This document shows positions 59,260 to 64,000 of a stretch of 64,000 nucleotides of DNA, piece by piece (within the stretch, counting starts at the first letter, position 1; every line of letters begins with the position of its first letter). The notes beneath the pieces are model-generated. The model was not told the origin of the DNA. It searched no databases and was given only the letters and a program-made list of their open reading frames with translations. Source of the DNA: SZUA-309 sp965230005. Its GTDB lineage: Bacteria > Pseudomonadota > Gammaproteobacteria > Pseudomonadales > Azotimanducaceae. Position numbers and translations under genes: made by a program. The stretch is taken from positions 992,001 to 1,056,000 of the forward strand of contig OZ245934.1 of the NCBI GenBank assembly GCA_965230005.1, in the 5' to 3' direction.

Positions 59260-60324
59260 GCGATCGGCTTCGCTGACCTGACCCCGACCACGGAGCACGT
59301 GGTCCATGAGCACGAGGGCTACCATGGCTTCCGCGATGGGCACCGCGCGAATGCCAACGCAGGGATCATGGCGCCCCTTCGTGACCACCTCGACCTCGTT
59401 GCCGGCCCGGTCGACGGATTCTCCGGGGGTGGTGAGGCTCGAGGTCGGTTTCAGGGCTATTCGGCTCCGCAGCGTCTGACCGGTGGAGATGCCGCCGAGC
59501 ACGCCGCCCGCGTGGTTGCTCGTGAAACCCGATTTCCGCATTTCGTCGCGGTGTTCCGTGCCACGCTGGGCAACCACATCGAAGCCGTCACCGATCGCCA
59601 CGCCTTTCACGGCATTGATACTCATGAGCCCAGCCGCCAGATCCGAGTCCAGTTTGCCGAAAACCGGCTCGCCGAGACCCGGCGGGACGCCGGTGGCCAG
59701 CACAGAAACCTCCGCGCCAATGGAATCACCGTCGCGCCGCAGTCCGTCGATGAGCGCGGCGATTTCGTCGACGCGCTCCGGGTCCGGACAGAAGAAGTCG
59801 TTTTCCGCGACCGCCTCGAGATCTCTGGCCTCGATGACGATGTTGCCGATGGCAGAGAGATAACCCTGCACAGAAACGCCGAGGCCCGTCAGGTACTTCT
59901 TGGCGATGGCGCCGGCCGCCACTCGCATGGCCGTCTCCCGGGCGGACGAGCGCCCGCCACCGCGATAGTCACGACGGCCATATTTGGCGTCATAGGTGAA
60001 GTCCGCGTGGGCAGGCCGGTAGAGATCCTTGATGGCGGAATAGTCTTTGCTCTTCTGATCGACGTTCTCGATCACGAGGCCAATGGGTGTCCCCGTGGTC
60101 ACGCCCTCGAAGACGCCGGAGAGAATGCGAACCTGGTCCGGTTCCCGACGTTGCGTGGTGAATTTGGACTGGCCTGGACGCCGCCGGTCTAGGTCGCCCT
60201 GCAGATCGGCTTCCGTGAGCGCCAGCCCCGGCGGACAGCCATCGACAACAGCACCGAGCGCAAGCCCGTGGCTCTCGCCGAAAGTCGTGACCGTGAAGGC
60301 CTGTCCGAAGGTGTTGCCTGCCAC
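59251..60324 (-). CDS. aroC: Chorismate synthase
   Basis: AroC makes chorismate from EPSP and needs reduced FMN. The 357-residue enzyme has the three classic signatures: FTVTTFGESHGLALGAVVDG, DYRGGGRSSARETAMRVAAG, and RSRIALKPTSSLTTPGESVD near the C-terminus. GTG 60324 (MAGNTFGQAF) gives the normal N-terminus; TTG 60339 would add five residues. Fifty-two bases separate it from prmB upstream, the usual neighbour. With aroG at 9 kb and trpFBA at 48-50 kb it is one of several aromatic-pathway genes in the window. Confidence 0.96.
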   Translation of the reverse strand: MAGNTFGQAFTVTTFGESHGLALGAVVDGCPPGLALTEADLQGDLDRRRPGQSKFTTQRREPDQVRILSGVFEGVTTGTPIGLVIENVDQKSKDYSAIKDLYRPAHADFTYDAKYGRRDYRGGGRSSARETAMRVAAGAIAKKYLTGLGVSVQGYLSAIGNIVIEARDLEAVAENDFFCPDPERVDEIAALIDGLRRDGDSIGAEVSVLATGVPPGLGEPVFGKLDSDLAAGLMSINAVKGVAIGDGFDVVAQRGTEHRDEMRKSGFTSNHAGGVLGGISTGQTLRSRIALKPTSSLTTPGESVDRAGNEVEVVTKGRHDPCVGIRAVPIAEAMVALVLMDHVLRGRGQVSEADRNA

Positions 60325-60376
60325 CGCTGCGCTGCCCAACCCGTGAATTGACGCGGGAGTATGCGCAATCGCCGGA

Positions 60377-61267
60377 TCAGGTCAAATCAGCGCCCGGTAC
60401 ACCCGCCCCCAGCAGGAAGACGCCCTCTCCCCCGGCGTCGAACTCCGGCCAGAAGAACGGCAGCGCAGGATAGGACCGGCGCAGCGCCGGGGCACTCATG
60501 CCGACCTCACAGACCAGGAGGCCGCCAACCGCCAGCCGAGCAGGCCCTTCCTCGACGATGCGCTGCACCAGATCCAGTCCGTCGTCGCCACCGGCAAGGC
60601 CAAGGGTCGGTTCATGACGGAATTCCGGCGGCAGACTGCGCATATCGCCGGCATCCACATAGGGCGGATTCGCAAGGATCAGTTCGAAACGGGCCGCATC
60701 CTCCAGGGGATCGAAGAGATCGCCCTCCAGCACGGTCACCCGCTCTTCGAGCTCGTGGGCGGCAACGTTGCGTCGGGCGACGGCCGCGGCCGCTGGATCA
60801 AGCTCCACCAGCGTCACCTGCGCGTCGGGCCAGCAGTGTGCAGCGAGAATGCCGAGACAGCCGGTACCGGTGCAGAGATCGAGAATGCGTTCAGGTGCGG
60901 CATCCAGCCAGGGTGCGCAACCCTGCTCCAGCAGCTCTCCGATGGGCGAGCGAGGCACAACGAGGCCAGCCTCGATCTCGAAGCGCAGGCCGTGGTACCA
61001 GCAGCTGCCGAGCAGATAAGCCAACGGTGTCCGGGTTTCGATACGCCGGCGTGCCAGGTCCTGAATCGCTGACACCTGTGCGTCGCTCAAGGGCTGCTCG
61101 AGATTCGCCAGATCGTCTTCGAGTCCGGCGACCGTGAGCACCAGCAGGGTGGCTTCGTCCCAGGCGTTATCGGTACCGTGGCCGTAGACCAGCTTCGCGG
61201 TTTCGAAGTCGCCGCTGACTGCCTCGATCAACGCCCGGACGGTCGTCGGCCGCTCATTTCCGGTCAC
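60377..61267 (-). CDS. prmB: Ribosomal protein L3 glutamine methyltransferase PrmB
   Basis: PrmB methylates a glutamine of ribosomal protein uL3. The 296 residues show an N-terminal helical domain, VVPRSPIGELLEQGCAPWL, the SAM site ILDLCTGTGCLGILAAHCWP, and the substrate motif LILANPPYVDAGDM (NPPY). VPRSPI, rather than the IPRPDTE of PrmC, supports PrmB. Gene order prmB-aroC is common in gammaproteobacteria. The start ATG overlaps the end of the DUF4892 gene by four bases. Confidence 0.93.
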   Translation of the reverse strand: MTGNERPTTVRALIEAVSGDFETAKLVYGHGTDNAWDEATLLVLTVAGLEDDLANLEQPLSDAQVSAIQDLARRRIETRTPLAYLLGSCWYHGLRFEIEAGLVVPRSPIGELLEQGCAPWLDAAPERILDLCTGTGCLGILAAHCWPDAQVTLVELDPAAAAVARRNVAAHELEERVTVLEGDLFDPLEDAARFELILANPPYVDAGDMRSLPPEFRHEPTLGLAGGDDGLDLVQRIVEEGPARLAVGGLLVCEVGMSAPALRRSYPALPFFWPEFDAGGEGVFLLGAGVPGADLT

Positions 61268-62220
61268 GGGACCCCGCGGGAAAGGCGGTTTGGCAGCACG
61301 AATTCGAGACGGGACAGTCCTCCAACCCGGGGCAACAACGGGCCGGCGCCGAACGGCACCAGTGTGACGCCATCTGCCGCAGCGAGGGCGCTCACGGCTT
61401 CCTCGGCGCAGGTCGTCGACTGGCTGAGCAGTACAGCGCCGTCGACTGGCCCATAGAGATGACAGACGACGTAGACGGTCTGGCCCGCAAACACGGTGAG
61501 GCCTTCACCGAGACTGCCGAGCAATTCCCGGTCGGCCACGCTCAGAGCGCCTTCGGCGCCGGGTGTGATCCCATCGACCTTGGCCATTCCCTCTCCCGCG
61601 AGCCGCTCGAAGATTTCTTCGTTGTGGCTGAGCGCCACGCGGCTCTCCGGTTTCAGCACTTCCACGTGCGCGTAGGAACGTTTGTTACCGCGCTGAATCA
61701 CATACAGGGCAACGAGGTGATCACCGTACTCGCCGGCGAAGTAGAACTGATTGAGGTCGGGCCCGAGCAGGATGTTCTGCTTGAAGACCTCGTTGGCCCA
61801 TAGATTACTCCGCCCGCAGTCGCGTCCCCGACAGGTGAACAGCGGTTTGCTGCCGATCTGCTTCAGGTAGTGGTCGACGACGGCACTGGTCTGCGTGCCC
61901 CCCGGCATCTCATAAGTCGCATACTCGCGTGTCGCGGAGGCGCGCACTTCATGCTCGATGCGCACGTCCCGGCGCGTCTTGTCCACCCGGCCGAGGGCGT
62001 ATTCCCGTGGCAGGAATCGCTCGTCCTGTTCATAGCGGACGATCCACGAGTGCGGGAACCGCGGGATATCGAGCGGATTCCTGGATCCAGGTAGATCTTC
62101 CGCCGCCACTGCCCGCATGGGCAGCAGGGGCAGAAGCAGAGCGGTGGTCAGCAGCACCGCTGCCATTGAAGACACAGCCCCGGCGACAGGCAACAGCGTG
62201 GTAAATCGGGCAAGACTCAT
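61264..62220 (-). CDS. DUF4892 exported protein
   Basis: This 318-residue protein has a long hydrophobic N-terminus (AVLLTTALLLPLLPMRAVAA, probable cleavage near residue 40), so it is exported. The mature part has two cysteines in LFTCRGRDCGRSNLWANEVF, a family-like block, and LYVIQRGNKRSYAHVEVLK. I recall this pattern from DUF4892 proteins, some of which carry an OmpA-like C-terminus; here the C-terminal domain (VADRELLGSLGEGLTVFAGQ) looks OmpA-like but short. Function unknown. It overlaps prmB. Confidence 0.7.
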   Translation of the reverse strand: MSLARFTTLLPVAGAVSSMAAVLLTTALLLPLLPMRAVAAEDLPGSRNPLDIPRFPHSWIVRYEQDERFLPREYALGRVDKTRRDVRIEHEVRASATREYATYEMPGGTQTSAVVDHYLKQIGSKPLFTCRGRDCGRSNLWANEVFKQNILLGPDLNQFYFAGEYGDHLVALYVIQRGNKRSYAHVEVLKPESRVALSHNEEIFERLAGEGMAKVDGITPGAEGALSVADRELLGSLGEGLTVFAGQTVYVVCHLYGPVDGAVLLSQSTTCAEEAVSALAAADGVTLVPFGAGPLLPRVGGLSRLEFVLPNRLSRGVP

Positions 62221-62320
62221 GACGGCTATGCTAACGAGTGACCACCAAGGAGGGAACGTCGAAGGCCATCCCGTCCATCAATCGGTCACGGCGCCAATCT
62301 CCCACGCCCGCCGGCCCCCA

Positions 62321-64000
62321 TCAGTCATTCATAAGCGCAAGCAGGAGCTGATTCAGCCGGGTGACATAAGCGCCCGCATCCTTCAGCGCCGCGCCATCGG
62401 CCAGGCTGGCCTGATCGAAGAGGATCAGCACCAGATCGCGGAAGCGATCCTCGTCCGCTTCCTGATCGAGACGCTTGAGCAGCGGGTGCTCGGCGTTGTA
62501 CTCGAAGATCGGCTTCGACTCCGGCAGCGACTGACCGGACGCTTCCAGGATACGACGCATCTGGGCCCCCGGGTCGTGGGCACCGAGAACCAGACAGGCC
62601 GGCGAATCGGTGAGTCGCTCGGATGGTCGCACTTCCTCCACGGCCGCTTCGAGCACTCCTTTGATACGCTCCGTGAGCGCCGAGGTTTCAGCATCGTCGT
62701 CGGCCTTGTCGGCGGCTTCGTTCTCCGCGCCGGGCAGGTCGAGGTCGCCACGCATGACGTCCACGAAGGCTTTACCGTCGTAGTCCTGCAGGGAGGACAT
62801 CATCCACTCGTCAACGCGATCGAAAAGCAGCAGCACTTCAATGCCTTTCTTCCGGAACACCTCCAGGTGTGGGCTCGACTTCGCATTCTCCAGGGACTCG
62901 GCTACCAGGTAGTAGATCTTCTCCTGCCCGTCGACCATGCGTTCGAGATAGGCATCGAGGCTCACGTGCTTCTCTTCCTCAGCGTCCTCCGTGGAGGCAA
63001 AACGCAGCAGTTTCAGAATCGCTTCGCGGTTCGCAAAGTCCTCTCCAGCGCCTTCCTTGAGCACCTCACCGAATTCGTTGATGAAGGTCTGGTAGTCCTC
63101 CGGCGATTTCTTCGCCAGGGTCTCGAGCATGCTGAGCGCGCGCTTCGTGAGCGCATTACGGATGCTCGTGACCCGCTCGTCCTGCTGCAGGATTTCCCGG
63201 GAAACGTTCAGCGGCAGGTCGTTGGAATCCACCACACCTTTGATGAAGCGCAGGTAGAGGGGCAGGAACTGCTCGGCCTCGTCCATGATGAACACGCGCT
63301 GCACATAGAGCTTGAGGCCTCGCGGTGTGTCGCGATTCCAGAGATCGAAAGGGGCCGATTTCGGCACGTAGAGCAGACTCGTGTACTCGAACTTGCCCTC
63401 GACCTTGTTGTGACTCCAGGTCAGAGGATCCTGGAAGTCATGAGATACGTGCTTATAGAACTCGCGATACTCGGCGTCCTCGACGTCACTGCGGGATCGC
63501 GTCCAGAGCGCCTTCGCGGAATTCACGACCTCGAAGGCGGGTACTTCATCAGCGGCAGCGTCTTCTTCCTCGTCAGCCACCGGCGGTGCGATGGCTTCCA
63601 TCTCCACGGGCACCCCGATGTGATCGGAGTAGCGGGAGACGATGCTGCGGAGCCGATAACCTTCCGCGAACTCGGCAGCGTCGGTCTTCAGATGCAGGAT
63701 CACCTGCGTGCCCGGCGCAAGATCGGCCACCTCTTCGACGCTGAAGGCATCCTCACCGCGGGAGAGCCAGCGCGTACCGGGGGCCTTCTCGCCCGCGCCA
63801 TCGAGGGCGGAGCGGGTCAACACTTCCACTTCGTCAGCAACGATGAACGCGCTGTAGAAGCCGACACCAAACTGACCGATGAGATTCGAGTCCTTCTGCT
63901 GATCGCCTGTGAGCCGCGAAAGAAACTCAGCGGTGCCGGACTTGGCAATGGTGCCGAGGTGTTCGATGACCTCGTCCCGGCTCATGCCGATGCCGTTATC
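62321..64000 (-). CDS. htpG: Chaperone HtpG (Hsp90), N-terminus beyond window
   Basis: HtpG is the bacterial Hsp90. The window holds 559 residues, starting within the ATPase domain at DNGIGMSRDEVIEHLGTIAK, so about 75 N-terminal residues lie past 64000. Visible parts are the ATP lid end IGQFGVGFYSAFIVADEVEV, the middle domain (LKLYVQRVFIMDEAEQFLPL, NVSREILQQDE) and the C-terminal dimerisation domain. An Asp/Glu/Ala-rich insert near residue 460 of the visible part (ENEAADKADDDAETSALTER) is somewhat longer than in E. coli. An ATG at 63985 falls inside the conserved domain and is not the true start. Confidence 0.96.
   Translation of the reverse strand, partial: DNGIGMSRDEVIEHLGTIAKSGTAEFLSRLTGDQQKDSNLIGQFGVGFYSAFIVADEVEVLTRSALDGAGEKAPGTRWLSRGEDAFSVEEVADLAPGTQVILHLKTDAAEFAEGYRLRSIVSRYSDHIGVPVEMEAIAPPVADEEEDAAADEVPAFEVVNSAKALWTRSRSDVEDAEYREFYKHVSHDFQDPLTWSHNKVEGKFEYTSLLYVPKSAPFDLWNRDTPRGLKLYVQRVFIMDEAEQFLPLYLRFIKGVVDSNDLPLNVSREILQQDERVTSIRNALTKRALSMLETLAKKSPEDYQTFINEFGEVLKEGAGEDFANREAILKLLRFASTEDAEEEKHVSLDAYLERMVDGQEKIYYLVAESLENAKSSPHLEVFRKKGIEVLLLFDRVDEWMMSSLQDYDGKAFVDVMRGDLDLPGAENEAADKADDDAETSALTERIKGVLEAAVEEVRPSERLTDSPACLVLGAHDPGAQMRRILEASGQSLPESKPIFEYNAEHPLLKRLDQEADEDRFRDLVLILFDQASLADGAALKDAGAYVTRLNQLLLALMND

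Noticed and set aside
1..64000. Mobile elements, prophage, defence islands, CRISPR arrays
   Set aside because: No transposase, integrase, terminal inverted repeats, spaced direct repeats, toxin-antitoxin pair or composition break was seen. Nearly all genes are in conserved core neighbourhoods.

Overview
The window is a GC-rich (about 60% by eye), gene-dense stretch of chromosome from a gammaproteobacterium. The synteny is that of the Pseudomonas-like lineages. tRNA-Pro/Arg/His lies next to folD and is followed by tig-clpP-clpX-lon-hupB-ppiD. A second block runs leuC-leuD-leuB-asd-fimV-truA-trpF-(trpB-trpA)-folC-SPOR-cvpA-purF. dnaQ-rnhA-methyltransferase is divergent from mltD, and prmB sits beside aroC. 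NhaB and Kef-type antiporters would suit a marine or saline habitat, but the genus cannot be fixed from sequence alone. No prophage, insertion sequence, integron, CRISPR array or plasmid function was seen; this is core genome.

Layout. 1-2.7 kb: a cytosolic 5'-nucleotidase (cut by the window edge), a YdcH-like small protein, a membrane J-domain protein, a PilZ protein, a TerB protein and a tiny membrane protein. 2.8-8.6 kb: an AddB-like/AddA-like nuclease-helicase pair with a 4-base overlap. 8.6-10.0 kb: DAHP synthase preceded by its own promoter, a leader peptide ending FWSGYYFFSK and an attenuator. 10.0-18.3 kb: nfuA, metH, a small membrane protein, cysI plus its DUF934 partner, and a CPA2 antiporter. 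18.3-25.6 kb: acuI/yhdH, sohB, an SCP2 protein, nudC, nhaB with a structured leader, dnaQ, rnhA and a methyltransferase. 25.6-36.5 kb: mltD, then ppiD, hupB, lon, clpX, clpP, tig and three tRNAs, all on the minus strand. 36.6-38.2 kb: folD-lpxH. 38.2-58.1 kb: an almost unbroken 20-kb minus-strand run from leuC down to miaE, covering leucine, aspartate-family and tryptophan synthesis, truA, fimV, folate and purine genes, and the MoxR-DUF58-TgpA module. 58.2-64.0 kb: a LysR regulator divergent from leuC, then aroC, prmB, a DUF4892 protein and htpG (cut by the window edge).

The genes fall into a few working sets. DAHP synthase, chorismate synthase and trpFBA serve aromatic amino-acid synthesis. 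leuCDB with the LysR gene serves leucine, and asd, metH and cysI serve the aspartate and sulfur branches. The tig/clpPX/lon/ppiD/htpG set handles protein quality control.

The most interesting signals are regulatory or concern translation starts. They are: a leader peptide containing all three aromatic amino acids with a terminator before aroG; a structured RNA leader before nhaB that could be a cation riboswitch; a branched leader before fimV; lon and a DUF1289 gene that both lack an ATG/GTG/TTG start at the place homology requires; and a TrpA with changed residues at positions 58, 60 and 130.
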